Of a stretch of 36,762 nucleotides of DNA, positions 25,846 through 33,575 are shown in pieces; position 1 is the first letter of the stretch; each line of letters starts with the position of its first letter. Source of the stretch: Mycobacterium sp. (lineage in GTDB: Bacteria > Actinomycetota > Actinomycetes > Mycobacteriales > Mycobacteriaceae); contig JAOPWC010000030.1 in assembly GCA_025965895.1 (NCBI GenBank), positions 1 through 36,762 of the forward strand, read 5' to 3'. The position numbers were made by a program, and so were the translations under genes. The notes beneath the pieces are model-generated. The model was not told the DNA's origin, did no database searches, and worked only from the letters and a program-made list of their open reading frames with translations.

Positions 25846-26541
25846 ATGACAACCTCCATGGCCGCCAAGCCCCCCGTGGTCGACCGGCAGACCTGGCGCA
25901 CCGCGCTCGATGAGCTGCGCATCAGGGAAAAGGCCGCCACCCGCGAACTCGATGCAATCGCCGCGCAGCGCCGCCGGCTGCCGATGGTAGAAATGCCGGA
26001 CTACACCTTGATCGGCGAGGATGGACCCGTGCGACTGGCCGCCGTGTTCGGCGGCCGATCCCAGTTGATTGTCTACAACCACATGTGGTCGGATGGCGCG
26101 GAGTGGCAGTGCGGCGGGTGCACCGGCTTCACGTCGCAGTTCACCCGGCTGCACTTCCTCGACAACTACGACGCCCGCTTCGTCATCGTCATCAACGGAC
26201 CGATCGGGGAGGCGCTGGCCTATAAGGCCAAGGTCGGCAACACGATGGACTGGTACTCGTCGTCGGAGAGCTCTTTCGCCGCCGACGTCGACGCGGCCCC
26301 AGGCGAAGGGTTCGCGGTGAACGTGTTCCTGCGCGATGGCGACACCGTGTACCGCACCTGGCATACCAATGGTCGCGGCACCGAGCAACTCAGCCACACT
26401 TTCCCGCTCATCGACCTGCTGCCATGGGGCCGCCAGGAGGAATGGCTAGACTCCCCCGATGGCTGGCCCTCGCGGCCAACCTACTCGGGCTGGTCGGACT
26501 CGCCCGACATTGCCAGGCTTTACGGCGAGGGTGCCCGATGA
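25846..26541 (+). CDS. DUF899 thioredoxin-fold protein
   Basis: This 231-aa protein starts at the ATG at 25846 with GAGGAG 9 bases upstream. The N-terminal helix is WRTALDELRIREKAATRELD. The thioredoxin-like core holds LIVYNHMWSDGAEWQCGGCT, where CGGC replaces the active-site CxxC, then GFTSQFTRLHFLDNYDARFV and MDWYSSSESSFAADV. The family C-terminus is TFPLIDLLPWGRQEEWLDSP. DUF899 proteins are common in actinobacteria and proteobacteria; a redox role is presumed from the fold. No partner gene adjoins it. Confidence 0.85.
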   Translation: MTTSMAAKPPVVDRQTWRTALDELRIREKAATRELDAIAAQRRRLPMVEMPDYTLIGEDGPVRLAAVFGGRSQLIVYNHMWSDGAEWQCGGCTGFTSQFTRLHFLDNYDARFVIVINGPIGEALAYKAKVGNTMDWYSSSESSFAADVDAAPGEGFAVNVFLRDGDTVYRTWHTNGRGTEQLSHTFPLIDLLPWGRQEEWLDSPDGWPSRPTYSGWSDSPDIARLYGEGAR

Positions 26542-26596
26542 AACAAAGCTGAGAAACAGAAGAAACACAGGCCCACACCCATAAAGCCACTGTCGG

Positions 26597-27511
26597 ATGG
26601 TGGCGCTGGCAAGCGAAGCACAGGGCCCGGGCACCTCTAGCCCCCGCAGCGCGATGGCGAATGCCTTCGCCGCTTGCGCCAGTTCTGCCACAGGCGTCTG
26701 CGGCATGCCAGGCGAGGTTGCGAGATGCATGGAGCTATTCGCTGGAACCACAATCGAAGACACACGCCAATGCCTCCTGGCGGCGCTCCAGCGCCTCCGC
26801 GATCCAGATGCAGCGAAACGGTTCGTGCAAAATTTCCAGAATCTGGAGCGACTGTGGGAAGCAATTGCTCCCGATCCATCCCTGTATCCGCATCGCTTTC
26901 AGTACAACTGGCTGTGCGGTATCTACATCGCTCACCGAAGGCGGCAACGGGGAAGAGGCGCGACTTACGGGGAGCTTTCGGCGAAGACCCGCGAGCTGAT
27001 CGAGGAAAACACCACCTTGCTCCGTTTAGCAGAATCCCTGCCTGTATTCGCTATCGATGAGGACTACGTCACCAAGATCGATGAGCTTCCCTCGCCGGCC
27101 GATAAGGCCGCTGTACTCGAAGCAGCCCTGACCGCAGAACTGGGCGGCGACAACATGGGATTTACGTACCGCCCGCTCGGGGAACGTCTCCAGCAACTGC
27201 GCGAGCGGAAGGAGGCTGCGGACCAAGCTGATGATGACCGCCTGCGGGCCTTGGTGGACATTGCGGATGAAGCCGTCAAGGCGAGGACCGAGCCAGAGCG
27301 GCTGAACCTCACTCGACCTGGAAAATACGAGGTTTTCAGCGTGCTTCGGTCATGTTCGCAGACAGACGAGGAGGAATACATAGCTGAATGCGGCGATGTC
27401 AACTCGAACTGGCCCCACTGTGACGGGGCGGATTCCAGTCATCGTCCCGGCTGTGGGTGGCCCCACTTGAGTCGGAGCGGCGAGCTGTCTGGCGACGGTG
27501 CTGGGGGTTAG
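26597..27511 (+). pseudogene. type I restriction HsdR, C-terminal remnant
   Basis: The open frame lacks the nuclease and SF2 translocase motors that make up most of HsdR (usually around 1,000 residues) and retains only the C-terminal helical domain that docks on the methyltransferase. Readable parts are IEDTRQCLLAALQRLRDPDA, LERLWEAIAPDPSLYPHRFQ, YNWLCGIYIAHRRRQRGRGA, LSAKTRELIEENTTLLRLAE and ERLQQLRERKEAADQADDD. The first 45 residues are out of character, so the 5' break is near 26720. The end after ECGDVNSNW (about 27400) is also foreign. No hsdM or hsdS is in the window. Family assignment rests on the helical C-terminal pattern, so it is moderate. Confidence 0.6.
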
Positions 27512-27848
27512 CACCAGAAGATGGAAGTGGGGTCGCGGTCGATCTCAGGTGAGGAGGTCGTCGACTCGGTGCGAGGGAGCCAATAGTTCGTCGGTGTGGA
27601 AGCGAAGGTTGCGGTCGCGCCAGTACAAGGTCCATGTCTTGTTAGCGGCGGTGTAGCGCAGGCGGGCGATCGGAAAGGCGGTCCATTCCGGCGCCCGAAG
27701 TCCTCACCCAGGGGGCACGCCGCTCGACGCTGGTGAGGTGTCGTGGGGCGAGTTCGCATTCGACGCGGACTTGGTGGCGGGCGTGCTCGGGCACCCGCGC
27801 TGCGCACCACCGTTGCACTCGTGCGACGTCCAGCTCCGGCAGGGCCAT
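27508..27848 (-). pseudogene. DUF3024 protein, frameshifted
   Basis: The start at 27848 gives MALPELDVARVQRWCAARVP and HARHQVRVECELAPRHLTSV, the DUF3024 N-terminus. Near 27695-27720 two small slips change the frame, then EWTAFPIARLRYTAANKTWT and LYWRDRNLRFHTDELLAPSH follow. An extra base after VDDLLT creates an early TGA; without it, EIDRDPTSIFW and the natural stop at 27508 follow. Three lesions in about 110 codons show it is dead. It lies 4 bases after the stop of the 193-aa partner, the usual arrangement as I remember it in mycobacteria. Function of the family is unknown. Confidence 0.75.
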
Positions 27849-27852
27849 CGGA

Positions 27853-28434
27853 TCACCAGCCATCTGGAGTTTGGGCTGCGGTGTTGAGCGCGTCGAATGC
27901 GGCGTCGAGTCGCTGTTGGCGGCGCCGGTTGGGCTCATGGTTGGCTTCGGCGGCCACGAACCCGATCAGCTCGTCGAGGTCATCATCGGTGGCAGCGAGG
28001 ATGGCGCCGTGGTTGTGGGCGCGGATCGCGAATACCAGTCGTTCGCAGTCGGGGTCCAGCAGCTGCAGCTCGCGCAGCGCTGCGGCCACCTCGTTGGGGA
28101 TGACGATCTGGTGGAGGGCACCGGTGAGGGCTAGCCGTCGGCGGCGCAGATCGAAGGGCGAATCTTCCCAGTTGCTGATTGCGCCTTCGTCGCCGCAAAC
28201 GCTGCATCGCCACCGGATCGGTGAGCCCGGCTCGGTCCATTGCACGATCAGCCGACCCGGGCAGCGGCGGTTGGCCGGCCGGCGTCGGCACGGCAGCGCG
28301 CTTTCCCAGGCGGTTCGGGCGTCACCTGCTGTTGCCGCCCGAACAATGCTGCTCAGGTGCTCGGCCAGTCGGCGTGCCGGGCCTGGCGTGTCGGGGGGTA
28401 GGTCGAGAAAGTGGTGCAGGTCGGTGACCAACAT
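27853..28434 (-). CDS. unknown protein with zinc-ribbon-like cysteines, DUF3024 partner
   Basis: The start at 28434 (MLVTDLHHFLDLPPDTPGPA) gives 193 aa; the much longer open frame upstream lacks family-like sequence. Cysteines at 49, 58, 77 and 80 (LPCRRRPANRRCPGRLI and RWRCSVCGDEG) may bind zinc. The sequence then reads ISNWEDSPFDLRRRRLALTG and VIPNEVAAALRELQLLDPDC, and ends in an acidic helical part (AATDDDLDELIGFVAAEANH). I recall homologues encoded directly ahead of DUF3024 genes. The partner has decayed but this gene remains open. A role in nucleic acid binding is only suggested by the cysteine pattern. Confidence 0.7.
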   Translation of the reverse strand: MLVTDLHHFLDLPPDTPGPARRLAEHLSSIVRAATAGDARTAWESALPCRRRPANRRCPGRLIVQWTEPGSPIRWRCSVCGDEGAISNWEDSPFDLRRRRLALTGALHQIVIPNEVAAALRELQLLDPDCERLVFAIRAHNHGAILAATDDDLDELIGFVAAEANHEPNRRRQQRLDAAFDALNTAAQTPDGW

Positions 28435-28487
28435 TTCCCGCGACTGTAACCGATCCCGGTCTCGGGGAATTGTGTTAGTTGTCTTGG

Positions 28488-28590
28488 TCAGCCGGGGGTG
28501 TGCCGCTGGTGCGCGTGGGCCAGCCGGTAAGAGGTGGTGCCCGTTTCGATGATCTGGCCGGCGAACGTCAACCGATCCACGATGGCCGCC
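28488..28590 (-). pseudogene. IstB-like ATPase C-terminal tail
   Basis: The minus-strand frame ends RWAAIVDRLTFAGQIIETGT then TSYRLAHAHQ and a TGA at 28488. The A-I-V-D-R-L-x(5)-I-x(6)-SYRL pattern is the usual end of IstB, the helper ATPase of IS21-family elements. The upstream part is gone and the sequence turns into another relic at about 28585. It may relate to the IS21-like terminal repeats at 2.25 kb, but they are 26 kb away. Confidence 0.5.
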
Positions 28591-28790
28591 CAACGACTTT
28601 CCGAAATCAGAGACAACCTCACAGCACGGATCCGTGAAGCCGAACACGAAGGCTGGCTCGGCGAAGCCGAAGGCCTCAGGGTCAGCCTCGCGGCCGCGAG
28701 AAACTGGTCCAGCTCGACGAGCTGATCTCCCGACGCGACACCGGGATCCATCTGGGCATTCCCGGCTACCACGCCGTCGCAGGACGTAGC
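28580..28790 (+). pseudogene. recombinase-like C-terminal tail, copy A
   Basis: The plus-strand text EIRDNLTARIREAEHEGWLG then EAEGLRVSLAAA, one slip, EKLVQLDELISRRDTGIHLG and IPGYHAVAGR. I associate this coiled-coil ending with mycobacterial site-specific recombinases, from memory only. A second, separately broken copy is at 30447-30579. Confidence 0.4.
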
Positions 28791-28907
28791 GTGACAATGC
28801 CCAGGGATTCTGCTCTGATGCCGGCCCATTCTGGTGCCTCAATAGGATCAGAGAAGCCTGTGTCCGTTGCGCTTGCTCTGGCCAGACCCTTGCCTAACGC
28901 GAGGGCA

Positions 28908-29055
28908 CACGCTGACCCGGGGCATGACGGTCGCCGATTGGAACGGACACTGGGGCCGTGAACCCAACGCGCGGGTCGGTATCGACGTCGACCCTGCCGT
29001 GTTCTTCGAGCGGTTCATCTCGCGAGTAGGCCCGTTCGCACGCCGGCTCGCCTGA
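28908..29055 (+). pseudogene. nucleoside hydrolase C-terminal fragment
   Basis: Text LTRGMTVADWNGHWGREPNA then RVGIDVDPAVFFERFISRVG matches the end of inosine/uridine-preferring nucleoside hydrolases (T.G.TV.D..G......N..V...VD...F...). The Asp-rich N-terminal active site is absent, so this is only a 3' remnant, stopping at 29055 just beside the HxlR gene. Confidence 0.55.
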
Positions 29056-29135
29056 CCGTCACTCCACAGAGGCCGGCTCGGGCAGCGGAAAGAGGCGCAT
29101 AAAGCGTGTGACGACCGCTGTCTCGCCGGCGACCG

Positions 29136-29723
29136 TCACTTCACCGGTGCGCAGCCCTCGTTGAGGGCCCGTCCGCCGTAGAGCAGGGCGGCCAGTGTCA
29201 GCGGGTCGGTATCGATGGTCGCGGTCGGCCGGTCGGCCTTGCCGCGGGCCAGGTGGAGTTGGCCGCCGCCGACCTTGACGCTGAATACGTTCTCGCCGAG
29301 ACGAAGTCCGATCGTTGCGCTGAAGCCCTTCGCGGCCGCAGGGTTGAACAATGCCCGCAGCGAAAGGACGAGAGAATCGATGCTGCGGTAGGCGTCGTGG
29401 CCCAGCGACAGGGAACGGCTACCCCACTGGCCGAGGTGGGTGACGAGCGGCTCAAGCTCCATCCCCCAGTCGGTCAGCTCGCAGACCTTCGAGCCCGCCG
29501 GCGGCGGCAGCGTGGCCTGACGCACGACGCCCGCATCCTTCAGCTCACGCAGTCGCTGCGCCAGGACGTCCGGGCTCGCGTCCGGCATGCCCGCGCGTAA
29601 ATCGGTGAATCGCTTGGGCCCCAGCAACAGCTCACGAACAATCAGCAGCGCCCAGCGCTCGCCGATCACCTCGAGCGCGTGCGCCACCGCGCATCCCTCG
29701 TCGTACCTTCGCCTTCCCACCAT
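29136..29723 (-). CDS. HxlR-family regulator with SCP2-like C-terminal domain, 3' frameshift
   Basis: This 195-aa protein has an N-terminal winged helix of the HxlR type (CAVAHALEVIGERWALLIVR, ELLLGPKRFTDLRAGMPDAS, LAQRLRELKDAGVVRQATLP) and a C-terminal SCP2-like part (GFSATIGLRLGENVFSVKVG, TATIDTDPLTLAALLYGG). One base appears missing near 29155: the encoded end ALNEGCAPVK is replaced in the next frame by GLRTGEVTVAGETAVVTRFM and RLFPLPEPASVE with a stop at 29059. About 22 residues are thus lost, but the DNA-binding domain is complete. It is divergent from the small membrane protein at 29916, which it probably controls together with itself. Confidence 0.8.
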   Translation of the reverse strand: MVGRRRYDEGCAVAHALEVIGERWALLIVRELLLGPKRFTDLRAGMPDASPDVLAQRLRELKDAGVVRQATLPPPAGSKVCELTDWGMELEPLVTHLGQWGSRSLSLGHDAYRSIDSLVLSLRALFNPAAAKGFSATIGLRLGENVFSVKVGGGQLHLARGKADRPTATIDTDPLTLAALLYGGRALNEGCAPVK

Positions 29724-29823
29724 TTGCTTGTCAGGGACGTCGATCCGGTCCCACCCTCCTGCAGCCCGTACCCCTTCGCATGCTGCCAGTCAGATCCTAC
29801 CGCTGGTCGGATATTCCATCTAT

Positions 29824-29857
29824 ACAGTTGTTATGGCCGACTTAATAGTGGTACTGT
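29824..29857. promoter_or_regulatory. candidate HxlR operator
   Basis: ACAGT (29824-29828) and ACTGT (29853-29857) form an inverted repeat with centres 29 bases apart, within an AT-richer stretch (TTAATAGTGGTACTGTCCG) of the divergent region between the HxlR gene and the membrane protein gene. HxlR dimers bind such spaced palindromes; the site is inferred. Confidence 0.4.
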
Positions 29858-29915
29858 CCGACTACCGCGGCGCAGCGGTTCGAGGAATCCAGGACTCTTG
29901 AGGAGATGACGGAAA

Positions 29916-30404
29916 ATGATCAAGGACTCGCCCCGGAAGCTGGCGGCACTCAGGATCTTCCTGCGCGTCTACGGCGTATTGATTCTCATCGTGTTCACCC
30001 CGCTGTTCGTGGGATTCATCGTCCAGGCCCCACTGCTCGCCGAACACACCGGGTCGCTGAACTGGACCATCTGGAACGACGTGCGATTCGGCCACGAACA
30101 CGCCCACGTGCCGCCCATGCTGCTGCTCATCTACGTGGTGTGGGGATTGTTCCTACTCCGTGCGGCCCGTAATCCGCAGGCCTACTTGTCGTTTCTGAAC
30201 TTCACCATGTGGGCGAACCTCGCGCACGGACTGCTCATGGTCGTGCAAGCTGCCATGGACTTCGATCGGTACTGGAGCAAGTTCCTCACCGACATCCCGT
30301 TCGTGCTGATCCTTACGCTCGGCATCTACCTGTTACGGCCAAGCGCAAACCCGGTGCAGCCTGCCGTCGTCAACGACCAGACAGTGGCGCAACACAATTG
30401 GTGA
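29916..30404 (+). CDS. four-helix membrane protein next to HxlR regulator
   Basis: This 162-aa protein starts at the ATG at 29916, with GAGGAG about 14 bases upstream. Four hydrophobic helices are readable: IFLRVYGVLILIVFTPLFVG, MLLLIYVVWGLFLLRAARNP, NFTMWANLAHGLLMVVQAAM, PFVLILTLGIYLLRP. Conserved-looking polar residues sit between them (WTIWNDVRFGHEHAHVPPM). I recognise the type as small actinobacterial membrane proteins of the DUF6632 kind, without known function. The divergent HxlR gene suggests induction by a small molecule. Confidence 0.75.
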   Translation: MIKDSPRKLAALRIFLRVYGVLILIVFTPLFVGFIVQAPLLAEHTGSLNWTIWNDVRFGHEHAHVPPMLLLIYVVWGLFLLRAARNPQAYLSFLNFTMWANLAHGLLMVVQAAMDFDRYWSKFLTDIPFVLILTLGIYLLRPSANPVQPAVVNDQTVAQHNW

Positions 30405-30446
30405 TGCGCCACGACCTCAGTCGTCGGTCACGACGAGGGTTACTGG

Positions 30447-30579
30447 TCGAGATCCGCGACAGCCTGAAGGCGCGGATCGCTGAGGCCGAACGTGAAGGCT
30501 GGGCTCGGCGAAAGTCGAAGGTCTACAAGTCAGCCTCGCCGGCGCCGAAGACAAACTCGCCCAGATCGACCAGCGCTGA
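30447..30579 (+). pseudogene. recombinase-like C-terminal tail, copy B
   Basis: Same text as the copy at 28580-28790: EIRDSLKARIAEAEREGW, then after two slips VEGLQVSLAGAEDKLAQIDQ and R with a TGA at 30577-30579. The two copies are direct repeats that flank the nucleoside hydrolase remnant, the HxlR gene and its membrane protein. Confidence 0.45.
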
Positions 30580-30684
30580 CAACCGTCCCCCGTCGAGCTA
30601 GGAACCCTGTCCTTTCCACTCCTGACCGACACGTCGGGTAATTCGAGCGCGCCCGCAGGTACGGGAATGGTTTGATTTAGCGTC

Positions 30685-30981
30685 ATGGCTGAGGAGGACT
30701 GGTCATCGCTTGCAGGCCTAGATGAGATCAGACGTGCTCGGAGCCAACAGATCAATGGCTGGCAGCCGCCGCTGGCTTATGCAGTCGGGTTCCGCGAAGG
30801 CCAGCGGTGGTCGTTTCCCTACACCAACGAGCCCGGCGGAAGTCATGGATTACCGGCCGTGATCTTGGCCGAGATACTGGGGTATTCCTCGGGGACCAGG
30901 GAGATTCGTTTGACTGATGCGCAGTTAGCGGAGGCAATTGCCAGCCTCCAGCCTGCCGTGCCGAAGCGGCAACCGAAGTAG
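30685..30981 (+). CDS. small hypothetical protein
   Basis: This 98-aa soluble protein reads EEDWSSLAGLDEIRRARSQQ, NGWQPPLAYAVGFREGQRWS, FPYTNEPGGSHGLPAVILAE, SGTREIRLTDAQLAEAIASL. There is no signal peptide, cysteine or membrane helix. The ATG at 30685 lacks a clear ribosome-binding site. Family not recognised; the composition and unbroken frame make it likely real. From 30982 to 31226 I see no further gene. Confidence 0.6.
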   Translation: MAEEDWSSLAGLDEIRRARSQQINGWQPPLAYAVGFREGQRWSFPYTNEPGGSHGLPAVILAEILGYSSGTREIRLTDAQLAEAIASLQPAVPKRQPK

Positions 30982-31226
30982 ACCATCCAAACCTGGCATC
31001 CTGGCGCGAAATAGCTCGCACGCACCGATGCGAGATAGCAGCTGTATTCATCGCCTCCCCAGAGGATCCGATCGCGGGACCCGCGGACGCCGCGCTGCGG
31101 ACGACGATCGGTCCCTGTGACACTGACGTTCTATGCGCTGCTGTGGGGGCAGCCAGGGGCTGAGGACGCGCTGGCTGCATACGAAGACAAAGTGGGCTAG
31201 GAAGCCGTTCATCGAGAATCAGCGCG

Positions 31227-32564
31227 CTAGCGGGTAGTTGTCGGAGTCCGAGGACTGTACATCTGTTCGATCAGATCTTTGGCGATGATCGTGGCCGCGG
31301 CGCGACCATCCGCGGTGGGATCCAGGTTGACCCAGACCACGATCGTCACTTTGTTTTGGGGGTCGGCGCCAGCGAAGGTATTGAAGCCCGGAACTTCACC
31401 GGTATGCCCATACAGCGCACCGAATTTCGCGATGGCCAGCCCGTACTGCGGCGCATCGGGTTGTGTCGGATTCGTTGATTGCAGGCTGGCGATCCGCCTG
31501 GCTTGCATGTCAGGATCGAGCAGTTTCCCGTCGGCCAACGCCTCAACCCAGGCAGCCAGGTCCGCCACGGTGGAGATGCCGGCGCCGGCTGCCCAGGCCC
31601 ACGACGGGTTCAGGGATGTCTGATCACCGGGCTGCAGCGTGCCGGCCTTTGCTGCCGCCTGCATGTCGGGCGGTACCGCCGCTGGTGAGCCCATGGTCAG
31701 CACGTTGTTGCCATACATATACCCCTGGGGATGCGGGTCCGGGATGGCGCTCGAAGTGCTGGGCGGAAACAGCGTGTCCTTGAGCCCGAGTGGGGTGAAC
31801 AACCTGTCCTGGAACACCTGCGACAGCGGTTTAGCGTCAAGCGTCTCGGCGATGAGCCCGAGCAATACCGTGTTGGTGTTCGAATAGTGGTAGCCCGTTC
31901 CGGGTCCGAAGTAGGGCGGATGGCTATAGGCCAGCGCGAGCAATTCGTCGGAGTTCCACACCTTCTGCGGATTGCTGTCGCCGATCTCGTTTAGTTCGCG
32001 CGTCTCGGCGTAGTTATAAAGGCCGCTGCGCATGTTCAACAACTCGGCGATGGTGATGTGGTCACCGCCCGGAACATCGGGGCGGAACTTCGACACCGGG
32101 TCATCGAGGCTGAGCTTGCCCTCCTGGGCCTGCTGCAAGATCACGGTGCCGGTCCACATCTTGGTAATCGATCCAATCCGGACGTGATCCGCCAACGACA
32201 CCGGAATTGTGCCACCCACCGTGGTGGTGCCGTACGTCGTGTTGAGCTCACCGGCGGGTGAGCGCACCAGCACGACCGCCCCAGGCACGAGCATCTCCTT
32301 GGCCATCGAGGCGACCCGCGCCTGCAGCGTCGTCTGATCGATCGGCCTAAACCGAGCGGTCGAGCCGGCCGACGATGGTGGGCTCGGCGACGGCCCCCAG
32401 CACGCGCCCACAAGTAAGGCAACGCCAACAACGGCGCCGACAATCTGAATCCGAAGCCATCCAAGCCGCACGGATGAAGCCAGGGCAGAAGCGACCACTA
32501 CCGAACTCCTCCGCGAGGGGACATCCGGATCTGCGCCTAGCCTTTCCGGCGGCGCGTAACGCAC
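31227..32564 (-). CDS. serine hydrolase (beta-lactamase/DD-peptidase fold), lipoprotein
   Basis: In the 445-aa frame, the signal-like helix IQIVGAVVGVALLVGAC ends in a lipobox with Cys55. The true start may be the GTG for V32 at 32471, which would give a normal lipoprotein leader. The class C beta-lactamase-like active site is S132-I-T-K135 (RIGSITKMWTG), with YHYSNTN as the Tyr motif and YGHTGEVPGF as the third (HTG) motif. All three motifs are intact, so an active esterase or peptidase at the outer membrane-facing surface is likely; the substrate cannot be told. Mycobacteria encode several such lipoproteins. From 32565 to 32708 no gene is seen. Confidence 0.85.
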   Translation of the reverse strand: MRYAPPERLGADPDVPSRRSSVVVASALASSVRLGWLRIQIVGAVVGVALLVGACWGPSPSPPSSAGSTARFRPIDQTTLQARVASMAKEMLVPGAVVLVRSPAGELNTTYGTTTVGGTIPVSLADHVRIGSITKMWTGTVILQQAQEGKLSLDDPVSKFRPDVPGGDHITIAELLNMRSGLYNYAETRELNEIGDSNPQKVWNSDELLALAYSHPPYFGPGTGYHYSNTNTVLLGLIAETLDAKPLSQVFQDRLFTPLGLKDTLFPPSTSSAIPDPHPQGYMYGNNVLTMGSPAAVPPDMQAAAKAGTLQPGDQTSLNPSWAWAAGAGISTVADLAAWVEALADGKLLDPDMQARRIASLQSTNPTQPDAPQYGLAIAKFGALYGHTGEVPGFNTFAGADPQNKVTIVVWVNLDPTADGRAAATIIAKDLIEQMYSPRTPTTTR

Positions 32565-32708
32565 GCTACCCGTTCCGTAATTCGGCCGGCAGCACCTACA
32601 CGATTGCGGAAGATGCCTACGGCAATGGCCTGAAGAACCCGAACAAGCCCGGCACGGAAAGCCTCAGGATCGTCGCATATTGCTGACGAAGCCGCGCGAC
32701 ATTGACAC

Positions 32709-33575
32709 CTATTTCCCGATGTTTCCGCAGATGATCGGCTGGAAGTAGAGGGTCGGCTGGCCGTTCTGCAGGACCTGATCCGACGACCCGAGGTGAACGT
32801 TGAGATACCACCCCGAGGGAGGCGGGGCCTGGTCGACATTCTGGATGACCGTGGTCTGGTAGGCGGCGCCGCTGGCCAAGGCGACCAGATCATTCAGTGG
32901 GTATTTGGCCGCTCCTTGAGCCTCGCATGTGCCGAGGCCAATGTCTTGGGCGTGGGCGCTGCCCGGCGCAAGACCGCTGGCCGACGTGGCGACGGTCAAC
33001 GTCTTGTGCCCGGGGTCGTATGTCAAATTGGCAGAACCCTGGGGGCGTTGGCCCACGGGTGCCATGGTGAGGGTGGTCCTCGCGTCGGCGGCGGTGATGT
33101 CCCCACAGGCGATCGGCGTGTAGCCGAGTTGACCGGGACCGCCGAGCTGGGCGCCCGCAGCCAGGTGCATGTTGAGCGCGGTGCCCGGGAGGAGACCTCC
33201 GGGGGCGGGCTGCTCACTGGTAACGCTGGTGTTGATCGCCCCTGCGCCGTCCGCGGTCACGTCTGGGAACGGGACAGCAACGTCTCCCATCGTGACGCAG
33301 CCGCCTTGGTGGATGTGTATCGCATGGGTGCTGCCCGGCGTGAACCCGGCCATCTGCAGCGTGGCGGTGATGTTCTTGCTTTGCGAATCCCGGCTCAGGG
33401 CCACCGTACCGCTCGGCCGGTAGGAGAGGGCGACCTTGATGAGCGCCGCCGCACCCGGCGCGGTAGGGCTCGATGACTGCCGCTGATGAGAGTTGCATCC
33501 CGCGACGGGCGCGGCGACCAGGACCGCCGCTGCCACGATCCGTATGACGCTCGATTTGTTGGTGCCGGCCTTCAT
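32709..33575 (-). CDS. lipoprotein with duplicated CHRD-like domain
   Basis: This 288-aa protein has a signal helix (VIRIVAAAVLVAAPVAGC) with lipobox VAGC and acceptor Cys27. Two related beta-rich halves follow: GTVALSRDSQSKNITATLQM, FTPGSTHAIHIHQGGC, GDVAVPFPDVTADGAGAINT, and later GSANLTYDPGHKTLTVATSA, LAPGSAHAQDIGLGTCE. The H-A-I-H-I-H-x-G-x-C motif, weaker in the second half, is typical of CHRD/superoxide-dismutase-like folds, although no complete Cu/Zn site is evident. Its ATG overlaps the stop of the upstream serine hydrolase (ATGA, 33572-33575), so the two form an operon even though that gene looks foreign. Confidence 0.75.
   Translation of the reverse strand: MKAGTNKSSVIRIVAAAVLVAAPVAGCNSHQRQSSSPTAPGAAALIKVALSYRPSGTVALSRDSQSKNITATLQMAGFTPGSTHAIHIHQGGCVTMGDVAVPFPDVTADGAGAINTSVTSEQPAPGGLLPGTALNMHLAAGAQLGGPGQLGYTPIACGDITAADARTTLTMAPVGQRPQGSANLTYDPGHKTLTVATSASGLAPGSAHAQDIGLGTCEAQGAAKYPLNDLVALASGAAYQTTVIQNVDQAPPPSGWYLNVHLGSSDQVLQNGQPTLYFQPIICGNIGK

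Noticed and set aside
27743..28552. 269-codon plus-strand open frame over the DUF3024 region
   Set aside because: Antisense to the DUF3024 relic and its cysteine-containing partner, both readable on the minus strand.
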